Made by a program: the position numbers and the translations under genes. Source: Deltaproteobacteria bacterium Ga0077539 (GTDB lineage: Bacteria; Myxococcota_A; Polyangia; Polyangiales; Ga0077539). From it: a DNA stretch of 54,255 nt. Below, piece after piece: positions 44,800 to 52,399 of the stretch. The DNA is taken from the NCBI GenBank assembly GCA_001465015.1, contig LNEO01000385.1:1-54255 (forward strand), given 5' to 3'. The stretch's first letter is position 1, and every line of letters begins with the position of its first letter. The notes below the pieces were generated by a model that had not been told where the DNA came from, made no database searches, and worked only from the letters and a program-made list of their open reading frames with translations.

Positions 44800-44993
44800 C
44801 AGACACACGCCTCCGCGCCGCGCGTCGCGCGATCGCCGCTCTTCGGGATGCAGACGGGCGCTTCATCCCGCTGCGTCCCGTCCGCCGTGAAGAACTGCAC
44901 CTCACCGTCGTCGAGGATCCGTCGCTCCGCGTCGCAGCGCTTGCAACGCGATCCGTTTGGCCCCGCAGGCCTCCAATCGTGCCCCTTCCTCAT
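44799..44993 (-). CDS. Tiny Cys-containing phage protein
   Basis: 64 aa, with CKRC near residue 17 and further Cys (VCIPKSG, EACV), suggesting a small zinc-binding unit. The start at 44993 overlaps the previous stop by ATGA. Function unknown. Confidence 0.55.
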   Translation of the reverse strand: MRKGHDWRPAGPNGSRCKRCDAERRILDDGEVQFFTADGTQRDEAPVCIPKSGDRATRGAEACV

Positions 44994-45361
44994 GCTGCCT
45001 CCGTGTCGTTCGTCTGTTGGTCCGCGGCGGCTGCCGCCGCGCGCTTCGCTTTCAGCGCCGCAAGCCGCTCGCGCTCACGGCGGTCCCACTTGACCCCGAG
45101 CCCGAAGAGCTCCTGTTCGAGCTCCTCCGCCTCGACGTCGTGCCAAGCGCAGCAGAGCGCGATGAACGGCGGCGCGATGTTGATTGCCGCTCGCTCACAA
45201 AACGCGCAGCTCTGCGTCCCGTTGGCCCGCGATCGAGCCTCACGCGCGGCTTCGTAAACCTCGTCGCGCGCCGACTCGCTCAAGAGCGCTTCGAGGCACG
45301 CCGCGCAGATCTGGTCCTCGACCGCAGCGTTCTCGCCGCACCCTGTGCAGAGCGCGCTCAC
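44990..45361 (-). CDS. Zinc-ribbon-like phage protein
   Basis: 123 aa. The N-terminus CTGCGENAAVEDQICAACLEAL has two CxxC pairs in zinc-ribbon spacing; CAFCERA and CCAWHD provide a second possible site. The C-terminal part is a charged helix. ATGA overlaps with both neighbours. Function unknown. Confidence 0.6.
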   Translation of the reverse strand: MSALCTGCGENAAVEDQICAACLEALLSESARDEVYEAAREARSRANGTQSCAFCERAAINIAPPFIALCCAWHDVEAEELEQELFGLGVKWDRRERERLAALKAKRAAAAAADQQTNDTEAA

Positions 45362-45645
45362 GCTGCCACCGACCCTTCGTCGGCCTCGAGCGCCGCGAGC
45401 GCGTCGACGATCTCTCCGGCGAACGCCCGCGCGCGGAGCGCGAGCTCCTGCTGCACATGCTCGGCGTCAGAAGCCTCGTCGCCGTCGAGCTCGCCCGTTC
45501 CGTCGCACCGATCGCACCAAACCCACCCGCGCCCGCCGCAGTCGCGGCAGTCGCAGTCGTACGCGCGCTCGCCGACCGCCTGCTCGACGCGGCCGTTCTC
45601 GCAGTGTTCGCAATGTTTCCGCCCCTCGTTGCACCCGCATTCCAT
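45358..45645 (-). CDS. DnaJ-zinc-finger-like phage protein, first gene of leftward operon
   Basis: 95 aa with CxxC-rich repeats (MECGCNEGRKHCEHCENGR, DCDCRDCGGRGWVWCDRCDGTGE) close to the CxxCxGxG repeats of DnaJ. The second part is helical and acidic. It is the first gene behind the promoter at 45689-45717, leaving a 5' leader of roughly 40 nt. Confidence 0.6.
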   Translation of the reverse strand: MECGCNEGRKHCEHCENGRVEQAVGERAYDCDCRDCGGRGWVWCDRCDGTGELDGDEASDAEHVQQELALRARAFAGEIVDALAALEADEGSVAA

Positions 45646-45688
45646 CGCCAGCCTGCCTTTCGCTCCGGGGTTCGCCCGGGGTAGGCAG

Positions 45689-45717
45689 GTGATAGGTTAT
45701 CTTCGTAACCGTGTCAA
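45689..45717 (-). promoter_or_regulatory. Leftward early promoter with embedded palindromic operator
   Basis: Read on the minus strand, TTGACA (45717-45712), 17-bp spacer and TATCAC (45694-45689) form a promoter. The spacer contains the operator GGTTA-cgaaga-TAACC (45695-45710 on plus). The same layout occurs at 49011-49039, and the two sites share most bases (ATAGGTTA, four differing, CGTAAC, one, GTGTCAAC). It would drive the leftward operon down to the integrase and be repressed by the HTH protein encoded at 48332-48982. Confidence 0.8.
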
Positions 45718-45731
45718 CACGGACGTTTCGA

Positions 45732-46445
45732 TTATCTTTCCGCCGTGGATTCCCGCCACAGGACGCGCGCTCCCCGCTCGATCCGGGCCACGCGCCATCC
45801 GCCCCGCTCGGCGGCGTCGCGGTGCCACGCGAGCCTGACGAGCTCGGCGTCGGCCACGTGGGCCCCTGCGAGCCAGCCGCGGCGCTGCACGAACGGACGG
45901 TCCCAGAGTGGCTCGGCGCGCGGGTCGACGATCGCAACGCCGTGTCCCAGCGCCTCGCCAAGACGAAGCGCGGCGACGCGGCGCGTGATGCCGAACTGCT
46001 CGGCGATCGCAGCGAGGTCTGCGCCCCAGCAGTCGTACGCGAGCTCAACCGCGCGCGCCGGAGCGAGCAGCGTTCCCGCCCAGTTGTTCGCGAGCCGCTC
46101 GCGCATCGCGTCACCGTCGTCGGCCGCACGATGAACATCGACGCGCCACTCGCCCGCCTCGTGCGCGAGCAGCCAGGCGAGCGCGGTGGGACGCCGTCGC
46201 GCAACAACCTCGTTCGACACCTCGATCACATACTCGCGTGCGCTCCGCGGGCCGAGGACCTGTAGACGCGCGCCGGGCGCGTCGTTCGCAGCGTCCACCA
46301 GGCGAACGTCGATCAACCCGTCGTGACGTTCCTTTGCGAGCGCTCGGAGGATCGCTGGCAATGACGACGCAACGCGTGGGTCCGCGCCAACGGCTGCGTA
46401 CAGCCGCTCGACGTCGCGCTCGATCTCGATGGCCTCGAGTCCCAC
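45732..46445 (-). CDS. ImmA/IrrE-like metallopeptidase-related protein (DUF955-like)
   Basis: A 237-aa protein. LLAHEAGEWRVDVH (HEAGE at residues 95-99), then RLANNWAGTLLAPARAV and AEQFGITRRVAALRLGEAL, follow the order of ImmA/IrrE proteins (HExxH, ANxFAxxLLxP, HTH-like helix). The last His of HExxH is Glu, so zinc binding may be altered. In ICEBs1 and phages ImmA cleaves the repressor, which would fit its place beside the repressor operon. The GTG start at 46445 gives the conserved N-terminus. It ends 15 bp before the leftward -35 box. Confidence 0.65.
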   Translation of the reverse strand: MGLEAIEIERDVERLYAAVGADPRVASSLPAILRALAKERHDGLIDVRLVDAANDAPGARLQVLGPRSAREYVIEVSNEVVARRRPTALAWLLAHEAGEWRVDVHRAADDGDAMRERLANNWAGTLLAPARAVELAYDCWGADLAAIAEQFGITRRVAALRLGEALGHGVAIVDPRAEPLWDRPFVQRRGWLAGAHVADAELVRLAWHRDAAERGGWRVARIERGARVLWRESTAER

Positions 46446-46662
46446 CGTGATCGCAGGGTCGCGCGACGTGGGCGGTGATTCAACGCGTCGTCAGTGCGGC
46501 CAGAGATCTCGCGTCGTCGTCGCGTAGATGATTCTGGCGCACGCGCCCCGTGCGGTGTTTGTAAGCACCAGGGTGACCCGATCACCGAATTGTCAACTCG
46601 ACTGGCCGCCAGAGACCGCGAACGATGACGGGGCCAATCGGACGTCAGACAATGTCCAACAC
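46446..46662. promoter_or_regulatory. Gap with possible promoter for the ImmA-like gene
   Basis: A 217-bp gap. On the minus strand TTGACA lies at 46596-46591, followed by a palindrome GGTGA-cgggt-TCACC type at 46572-46586. A -10 box with good spacing is not clear. The palindrome differs from the two immunity operators. The rest shows no gene. Confidence 0.3.
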
Positions 46663-47538
46663 TCAGTCGAGTTTCGTTTCGTCGGGGTGGTCGTTGAGGT
46701 CCTGCAGAATGCGGCTCGCCAACGCCGACGCGGAATCCTCCTTGAGCACCTCAACTGCCTGGTTGCGGAGCCGTCGATCGAGCAGCTCGAGTGCGGCGTG
46801 CGCAGCCGTGGTGACTGCGCGCGGCTGATCTCTCGCAGGAAAACCGACGACGATGTGAACGCTGGTGTCGAAGCGCTTCGGCTCGAGCGCGATGATGTTG
46901 CCAATCCACTGCGAGGCTTTTTGCTGAACGTTCTCAGCCGATGCCAGATCAAACGAAAGAGGCTGAACGACGTGCATTCCCGCGTTGCGCCACGCGTGCT
47001 TGAACTCCAGGCGAAACACAGGCGAATCGGGGTCAGAAACGATATGGGGGCGAAGGCGCACGAGCAGATGAGCCGGGACATGGGTCGAAACTGAGCGCCA
47101 GACATCGTCGTCCGCTCGGGCAACGCGTACCGGTGCATCAACGTGCTGCCCCACATAGCGCTCGTACAGTTCGCCGAGCAGCCGCTCTGGATCTGCAGCC
47201 AGCCCGGAGATTGGGGCAGAAAGCATCAGCCCCTGATCGGCAGGAGGCAAGACCTCTCGTACAAACGCCACGACGTCGGCCCGATCGATCGGCATTTGGA
47301 CCGCGCTGTAGCCGTCGCAGTGATCCTCGAGCGCGCGAACAAAGCGCCGCAGATGCACAGCGTCGGCATCGTGAAAGGCCGCAGTGATTCGGCTCCAGGA
47401 CGAGAGAAATCGCGCTCCAGCAAAGCCAGCTTTCTCGCACAGCAACACGACGCCGACATTCAGCGACTCGCCGACGCCCGCGTCGTGGAGATAGCGGACT
47501 ACCACCGCTTGTACCGGGAACCTCAGCTTCGGATCCAT
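46663..47538 (-). CDS. DUF3037 family protein
   Basis: A 291-aa protein from the ATG at 47538 (MDPKLRFPVQAVVVRYLHDAGVGESLNVGVVL), the conserved N-terminal block of DUF3037. EFKHAWRNAGMHVVQPLSFDL is a further conserved-looking segment. DUF3037 genes are commonly next to HipA-like kinase genes; their role is unknown. Its start overlaps the end of the HipA-like gene (47523) by 16 bp, so translation is coupled. Confidence 0.75.
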   Translation of the reverse strand: MDPKLRFPVQAVVVRYLHDAGVGESLNVGVVLLCEKAGFAGARFLSSWSRITAAFHDADAVHLRRFVRALEDHCDGYSAVQMPIDRADVVAFVREVLPPADQGLMLSAPISGLAADPERLLGELYERYVGQHVDAPVRVARADDDVWRSVSTHVPAHLLVRLRPHIVSDPDSPVFRLEFKHAWRNAGMHVVQPLSFDLASAENVQQKASQWIGNIIALEPKRFDTSVHIVVGFPARDQPRAVTTAAHAALELLDRRLRNQAVEVLKEDSASALASRILQDLNDHPDETKLD

Positions 47539-48335
47539 GCGTTCACCTGGGGCAGCCACGTGGCCACCGCATCGCGCCGTTGCCTTAACATACTGATCGT
47601 TTGTTCAAGATTAGAACCGGCTGTGCCCGTAGTCCATGGGGCCGGGGTCGAGGAGCGAAGATCGTCGAAGAACTGTTCGTCGAGCAGTCCAATCGCGTTT
47701 TGAATTCGGTCCAACGAAAAGACCATTCGGCTCCCAAGCGACCGACCGAAAACGTGCATGTTGCGCATCCCTGCCAGGGGATCGAGCGCCGGTTCCGGTG
47801 GGCTGATCGGATCGAGAAAGGCGAAAGCAAGGTCGTGGTCGATCGCGACGACACGATCGCGGCCGACGAGCACGTTGGGGTTTTCTCTTCGTCGGTCGAA
47901 GTTGTGCACCAAAACGTCGAACACGATCAACTCGGCGGCAGAGTCGCGCAGCTCCGACGGAAGCTCGTTGTCACGCTTCCACTGCGTCAGTCCTCCCTCG
48001 AACGTCGAGCCAAAGGCAACGCCAATGCTGGCGGACATGTCCGTACGTACGCGAGCATCTCCAATCGCAGCAGCGAATTCGGGACTGATCTCGACGGCCA
48101 GCGGTTCCGGCGTGTCAATCCCCAGCCTGCGACCCACGGCACTCGCCATCCACTCACGAATGTACTCAACGGGCGGTCGTTCGAGCCGCGCAGCCAGCTT
48201 CACAACAGCCCGAAAAGCAACGTCTTGATCGTCACGCACTCCGAGCAGAAGTGCGCGATTTCGTCCCGTGCTCATCTCGCGCTCGAAGAGCTCCGCGTGC
48301 ACCGCCTTCAGAAGCGCCGTGCTCGAACGAGTCAC
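47523..48335 (-). CDS. HipA-like kinase
   Basis: A 270-aa protein with the kinase core of HipA-like proteins: FDVLVHNFDRRRENPNVLV (catalytic Asp147, Asn152) and VVAIDHDLAF (Asp166). The N-terminal EYIREWMASAVGRRLGI block is the family's fold-start region. It lacks the N-terminal HipA subdomain, as usual in short HipA-like proteins. HipA toxins phosphorylate glutamyl-tRNA synthetase or other targets. GTG at 48335 overlaps the repressor stop by GTGA. With the HTH repressor upstream and DUF3037 downstream it forms a HipBA-like module embedded in a phage immunity operon. Confidence 0.8.
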   Translation of the reverse strand: MTRSSTALLKAVHAELFEREMSTGRNRALLLGVRDDQDVAFRAVVKLAARLERPPVEYIREWMASAVGRRLGIDTPEPLAVEISPEFAAAIGDARVRTDMSASIGVAFGSTFEGGLTQWKRDNELPSELRDSAAELIVFDVLVHNFDRRRENPNVLVGRDRVVAIDHDLAFAFLDPISPPEPALDPLAGMRNMHVFGRSLGSRMVFSLDRIQNAIGLLDEQFFDDLRSSTPAPWTTGTAGSNLEQTISMLRQRRDAVATWLPQVNAWIRS

Positions 48336-48982
48336 CGCTCCCCCCGCCTCTTCTTCTCCGCCGCCGCCTCTCGCGCCTTCGCCTGCGCCGCCTTGGCGCG
48401 CTCGGTGTCCTTCGCAGCGAGCGCCGCGAACGCGTCGCTGCCCTTCCGCTCTTCGGCCCGCAACGTCTCCGGCGACGTCCGGCGCAGTTGCACGCGTTTG
48501 TGCGCGCGAATCGCTTCCTCGAGCCAGTACACCGGCCCGGGGTCCACATCGCCGAAGTGCGCGTCTCCGCGTACCTCGGCGAGCGCTTCTGCGTCGAGCA
48601 GCTCGCGGACGGCGTGCAGGACCTGGGCGCGCGCGGGGTAGCGATCGTCGGGCACGACGACGGGTTGCGCCGGCTCCGAGCTCTCAGCGCTGCGACCGCA
48701 GCGTTTCACGGCTTCAGCGAGCGAGAGCCGACCCGTGAGGTACGCGTCCACGTCCAACAGCGACAGCCCGAATGCCGACGACAGCCCAACGCGCTGCATC
48801 CACGACGACGCGGCGTTGTAACCGCGCTCGAGGCGCGTGACGTTCACGCGCTCGAAAACGCCGTTCGACTTCGCAGCAAGCGTCTCTTGGGTCATGCCGA
48901 GCGCTTCTCTCAGCGCGCGGATGCGGTCTCCAACCGCGTTTTCATCAGCCACGTTCCAATTCGTACCTAGTGCAATCGTCAT
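48332..48982 (-). CDS. HTH (Cro/CI-XRE) repressor, HipB-like
   Basis: A 216-aa protein. The N-terminal XRE HTH, residues about 18-60 (GDRIRALREALGMTQETLAAKS, VNVTRLERG), is the DNA-binding unit; VDAYLTGRLSLAEAVKRCGR follows. The C-terminal 80 residues are a charged, Lys/Ala-rich helix that may mediate oligomerisation. No CI-type LexA-like autoprotease domain is seen, which fits inactivation by an ImmA-like protease or by a partner. It faces the Cro-like gene at 49046, and the operator between them (49019-49032) is the same type as that in the leftward promoter. Confidence 0.8.
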   Translation of the reverse strand: MTIALGTNWNVADENAVGDRIRALREALGMTQETLAAKSNGVFERVNVTRLERGYNAASSWMQRVGLSSAFGLSLLDVDAYLTGRLSLAEAVKRCGRSAESSEPAQPVVVPDDRYPARAQVLHAVRELLDAEALAEVRGDAHFGDVDPGPVYWLEEAIRAHKRVQLRRTSPETLRAEERKGSDAFAALAAKDTERAKAAQAKAREAAAEKKRRGER

Positions 48983-49039
48983 CGTAACGACCCTCTTTAA
49001 AACGTCCTAGTTGACACCGTTACGCTCGTAACCTATTGC
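48983..49039 (+). promoter_or_regulatory. Immunity promoter/operator region between repressor and Cro-like gene
   Basis: Rightward: TTGACA (49011-49016), 17-bp spacer, TATTGC (49034-49039). The perfect operator GTTACG-CT-CGTAAC is at 49019-49032, inside the spacer. A further CGTAAC half-site touches the repressor start codon (48983-48988). The -10 box ends 6 bp before the ATG at 49046, so transcription would start at or near the ATG and the Cro-like mRNA would be leaderless. The leftward repressor promoter must overlap the same region. Confidence 0.8.
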
Positions 49040-49045
49040 TCGGGC

Positions 49046-49294
49046 ATGTCCCGAATCGATCCCCCGGAAGACGCTGCGGAGGGGGCGCACTTGCTTCGCC
49101 GCTTCCTCGACGAGCAGGGACTTTCGATCCCGAAGTTCGCGGAGCAACACCAACTTCCGCGTCTGGTGCTGCAAAAGCTGATGAACGGCGAGACGCGACG
49201 CGTCTCGGTCGACATCGCCTTCGCGATCCAAAAGGCGACGGACAAGTTCGTCCCAGCAGAAACGTGGTGCCAAGCCGGATCCGAGGCGGCCTGA
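49046..49294 (+). CDS. Cro-like HTH protein
   Basis: An 82-aa protein with an HTH of the Cro/CI shape (LLRRFLDEQGLSIPKFAEQHQLPRLVLQKLMNGETRRVSVDIAFAIQKAT, residues 16-65). It faces the HTH repressor and starts next to the operator, as Cro does in lambda. It has no visible ribosome-binding site, in keeping with a leaderless transcript. It is followed 4 bp later by the next gene. Confidence 0.75.
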   Translation: MSRIDPPEDAAEGAHLLRRFLDEQGLSIPKFAEQHQLPRLVLQKLMNGETRRVSVDIAFAIQKATDKFVPAETWCQAGSEAA

Positions 49295-49297
49295 CCC

Positions 49298-49624
49298 ATG
49301 GCCACCCTTCACGCTGCACTGCGCGCAGCGCGTGACTGCCTGCGCGAACGAACGCGCGCGGTCGACGCGCGCCCCGAGCACTACAAGCTCGTCGAAGAAC
49401 TCGCGGCCGAGCTTGGCGTCGCACTCGGGTGTGACGCGGCGCTGCTGTCGCCCACGTTCGGTGACGCGCGCCTCGCGGTGAGCGAGCTGCTCGCGGCTCT
49501 CGAGCGAGAACACCTCTCCGCCGAAGCGCGCGCGCGGGTCGCGCCGCTGGTCGATCGACTGAAGCCACTGGGTCACTCCCAGAGGGTCGCGGGTATCGCG
49601 GTCGCGCGGGAGGCAACGCCGTGA
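49298..49624 (+). CDS. Phage hypothetical protein
   Basis: A 108-aa helical protein (KLVEELAAELGVALGCDAALL, AVSELLAALEREHLSAEARARVAPLVDRL). GTGA overlap with the next gene (49621-49624). Function unknown. Confidence 0.6.
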   Translation: MATLHAALRAARDCLRERTRAVDARPEHYKLVEELAAELGVALGCDAALLSPTFGDARLAVSELLAALEREHLSAEARARVAPLVDRLKPLGHSQRVAGIAVAREATP

Positions 49625-50106
49625 GCAATTTGTTGCCTGAACACCTCTCGTCCGACGAGGCGCTGAAGGAAGCCGGCCGCCTTCTGAAAGAGGCGCTCGA
49701 GTCGACGGAGCTCAACGACGCCAAGGCAGCGGAAGCAATAGGACTTTCGAAGGCGAATCGCTCGAAGGTCTTCCTCATGCGCAGCGGGAAACTGCCGCTG
49801 TCGCTGCCCAAACTGCTGATGCTGCTGGCCCACCGCCCCCGGACGGGCCGCGCGCTTTTGGCCTCGATCGCCGCCTGGTCCGCCGCACGCACGGGTGGGT
49901 TCGTCGGTTCGAGCATCGCGCTGCTCGACGACCTCATTCGCGAGGTCCTCGACCTGGCTCGATACGCGTGCGTCGCGCGCGCCGACGGGAAGCTCGACGT
50001 CGAGGAGCAACGGGAGCTGCGCCGACTGCTCTCGCGCGTCCGCGGGGCGCTCGATGCGTTCGAGGCATCGCTGCTGCGCGGCGAGAAGGGTGCGGTGCTG
50101 TCGTGA
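49621..50106 (+). CDS. Phage HTH-like regulatory protein
   Basis: A 161-aa protein. The segment LKEALESTELNDAKAAEAIGLSKANRSKVFLMRSGKLPLSLPKLL is an HTH-like region; a CII-type or other early regulator role would fit the position behind the Cro-like gene. The C-terminal half is helical (IREVLDLARYACVARADGKLDVEEQRELRRLL). GTG start, coupled to the upstream gene. Not certain. Confidence 0.6.
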   Translation: MSNLLPEHLSSDEALKEAGRLLKEALESTELNDAKAAEAIGLSKANRSKVFLMRSGKLPLSLPKLLMLLAHRPRTGRALLASIAAWSAARTGGFVGSSIALLDDLIREVLDLARYACVARADGKLDVEEQRELRRLLSRVRGALDAFEASLLRGEKGAVLS

Positions 50107-50195
50107 TCCTCGCCAGCGCCATCGTCCTCGGTCTCTCGATCCCGCTCTTCGTGCTCGGCGCTTTCGCGCTCGTCATCGATGCGAGGGGACCATGA
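50103..50195 (+). CDS. Tiny single-pass membrane peptide (30 aa)
   Basis: 30 aa: one hydrophobic helix (SAIVLGLSIPLFVLGAFALV) and a short charged tail (IDARGP). GTG overlaps the previous stop (GTGA) and the next ATG overlaps its stop (ATGA). Coupling on both sides makes it credible despite the length. Confidence 0.55.
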   Translation: MILASAIVLGLSIPLFVLGAFALVIDARGP

Positions 50196-50581
50196 GCGAC
50201 GAGTCCACACCCAACGGGTCGCCTCGTGCACCAAGGATTCAGGACCTTCGCCGCGAGCTCGGATCGCGCCGCGGATGGGGCCTCCTCCACACCTACGCGC
50301 GCGTCAGCGTGTACCAGCGCGAGGATGGCAGCGAGGCCGCGGTCGCTACGGTCTTCGCGTCGCGCACTGGGGAACACGGCCGCGCGCACGAGTGCGTCGC
50401 CGGCACTGGCTCATCGATCGCCGAAGCGATCGCGGACCTCGCGGCGCGCGCCGCGGAATTGCCACCAACGACGGAGAGGAAGAACGATGGACACGCAACC
50501 AAGCCCACCGCCGACCGAGCAGCTCACGCAGGCCTCGACGCCACCGGGGTTCGAAGAGGTCCCGATCGACCAGCTCTTTGA
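50192..50581 (+). CDS. Phage hypothetical protein
   Basis: A 129-aa protein from ATG 50192. GLLHTYARVSVYQREDGSEAAVATVFASRTGEHGRAHECVAGTGSSIAEAIADLAARAAEL is a credible compact domain. The final 35 residues overlap the ParB-like start in another frame and look less structured, so the true functional part may end earlier. Family unknown. Confidence 0.55.
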   Translation: MSDESTPNGSPRAPRIQDLRRELGSRRGWGLLHTYARVSVYQREDGSEAAVATVFASRTGEHGRAHECVAGTGSSIAEAIADLAARAAELPPTTERKNDGHATKPTADRAAHAGLDATGVRRGPDRPAL

Positions 50582-52163
50582 GAGCTCGACGAATCCTCGG
50601 AAACGCTTCGACGACCTCGACGGACTCGCGGACTCGATCCGCGAGAAGGGAATCCTGCAGCCGCTCGTCGTGCGACGCGTTCCGCGTGGCTTCGAAGTAG
50701 TCGCAGGCCACCGTCGCCTTCGAGCAGCGCGGATCGCGGGACTCACGACCGTCCCCTGCGCCATTCACAACCTCGACGATCGCCAGGCCTGCGAGGTCCA
50801 GGTCATCGAGAACGTCCAGCGCGTCGACGTGCACCCGCTCGAGGAGGCGGACGGCTACGCGTCGTTGTTGAAGGAGCACGGCTACACGATCGAGAAGCTC
50901 GCGGCGAAGATCGGCCGGCCCGCGGCGTACGTCCGCTCGCGCGTGCTGCTCGCGTCGCTCGGCAAGGACGCTCGTCGCGCGTTCTTGGACGACAAGCTCA
51001 GCACTGGCGTCGCGCAGCTCGTCGCACGCATCCCGAACGCGGAGCTGCAGCGCGAGGCAACCGAAAACCTGCTCGCGCACGGTGAATGCCCGTCGGTTTC
51101 GCAGGCAGGGCGACTCATTCAGGACCGCTTCATGCTGCGCCTCGAGGACGCTCCCTTCGATCGCAAGTCGAAGACGCTGCTCCCCATCGCGGGCTCGTGC
51201 ACCGACTGCCCGAAGAGGACCGGCGCGCAGCCCGAGCTCTTCGCGGACGTGAAAACAAAGGACACCTGCACCGACCCGACGTGCTTCGAAAAGAAGCGAG
51301 ACGCGCACGCGAAGCAGAAGCTCGACGAGGCGAAGGCCTCGGGCAAGACGATCCTCTCGGCCAGCGAGACGAAGAAGGTCTTCCCTTTCCCGCACTCGAC
51401 GCATGTGGCGTACGCGGCCCCGTACGTCGACGCGAACGACCACGCGTACGACGTCGATACGAGCGGCAAGAAGAAGTGGGCGACGGTCATCAAGGGCCAC
51501 GACATTGCGACCGTCGTCGCAGTCGACCCAGTGGGCAACGTCCGCGAGCTGATCCCGCGGGAGGCGCTGAAGCCGATCATCAAGGAGCTCGGCGGTCGCG
51601 ACTCGGGCAACGACAAGTACAAGGCCGAAGAGACCAAGAAGCGCGAGAAGCAGAAGCTTTGGCTTTCGGCAACGCGCATGGCGATTGGCGCCATCGTCGA
51701 GGCGATCGAAGAGGACGCCGGCTGGCGCAACGAATCGGCGGCTCTGCTCGCCCTCGCGCTCAGCTCGATCATCGACGGCGCGGACTTCGCCACGAAACAC
51801 GAGGTCGCCAAGCGCCGCGAGCTGTATCCCGAGCAGAAGAAGAAGGGCGGGGCCCAGCCGCAGGCGGACGATCTGCTGAACGAGTTCGCTGCGCGCGCCT
51901 CAATCGAAGAGCGCGTCGGGCTCGGCATCGAGCTGCTCATCACGCGCGGCGCTGTGCCGCATCACTGGTCCAGCAAGCCCGAGTATGGCGAGCACCTGTG
52001 CGCGGCCGGGAAGCTCTTCGACGTCGACGTGCTGGCGATCGAGAAGGAGCTCGTCGCAGCGAAGCGCGAGGCGAAGAAGACGAAGCCCAAGAAGGCCGCG
52101 GCGCCGAAGCCGACAGCGAAGTCGGCGAAGGCGAAGCCGGCGAAGAAGGGAGCGCGCAAGTGA
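50487..52163 (+). CDS. ParB/Spo0J-family phage protein
   Basis: A 558-aa protein from ATG 50487. The ParB N-terminal domain spans about residues 20-120 (EEVPIDQLFESSTNPRKRFDDLDGLADSIREKGILQPLVVRRVPRGFEVVAGHRRLRAARIAG), with the CTPase-type motif GHRRLRAA (74-81) and ENVQRVDVHPLEEADGY. The HTH region follows (LAAKIGRPAAYVRSRVLLASL). A four-Cys zinc-like cluster (CTDCPKRTG, CTDPTCFEK) is seen near residue 240. The C-terminus is Lys/Ala-rich. There is no ParA next to it, so it is more likely a transcription or replication factor than a partition pair. Confidence 0.85.
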   Translation: MDTQPSPPPTEQLTQASTPPGFEEVPIDQLFESSTNPRKRFDDLDGLADSIREKGILQPLVVRRVPRGFEVVAGHRRLRAARIAGLTTVPCAIHNLDDRQACEVQVIENVQRVDVHPLEEADGYASLLKEHGYTIEKLAAKIGRPAAYVRSRVLLASLGKDARRAFLDDKLSTGVAQLVARIPNAELQREATENLLAHGECPSVSQAGRLIQDRFMLRLEDAPFDRKSKTLLPIAGSCTDCPKRTGAQPELFADVKTKDTCTDPTCFEKKRDAHAKQKLDEAKASGKTILSASETKKVFPFPHSTHVAYAAPYVDANDHAYDVDTSGKKKWATVIKGHDIATVVAVDPVGNVRELIPREALKPIIKELGGRDSGNDKYKAEETKKREKQKLWLSATRMAIGAIVEAIEEDAGWRNESAALLALALSSIIDGADFATKHEVAKRRELYPEQKKKGGAQPQADDLLNEFAARASIEERVGLGIELLITRGAVPHHWSSKPEYGEHLCAAGKLFDVDVLAIEKELVAAKREAKKTKPKKAAAPKPTAKSAKAKPAKKGARK

Positions 52164-52399
52164 GCGAAACCGCAGTGGCTCGCATGCGCTCGAAGCTCGC
52201 GCAGACGTACGCCAGGAAGCTCGTGACGGGCTCGTCGCTCCTCGCCTGCGGAGTCGCCGCCGGCGTCGCAGCGGCCTCGAGCCATCGCGTCGCTGTCGCG
52301 CTCGCCGCGGCCGCGCTCGTGATCGAGATCGGATCTGCATTCGTCGTCATGCGCCGGGGGCTGAAGGCCTTCGACGAGATGGTGCGGAGGGACCGGTGA
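52160..52399 (+). CDS. Small two-helix membrane protein
   Basis: A 79-aa protein with hydrophobic segments (SSLLACGVAAGVAAASS and VAVALAAAALVIEIGSAFVVM) and charged ends. GTG at 52160 overlaps the ParB-like stop (GTGA), and its own stop overlaps the sigma-like gene's GTG. Function unknown. Confidence 0.6.
   Translation: MSETAVARMRSKLAQTYARKLVTGSSLLACGVAAGVAAASSHRVAVALAAAALVIEIGSAFVVMRRGLKAFDEMVRRDR

Noticed and set aside
46313..46585. A minus-strand frame of about 90 codons upstream of the ImmA-like gene.
   Set aside because: Arg-rich, in another frame than the ImmA-like gene and without a credible start or relatives.
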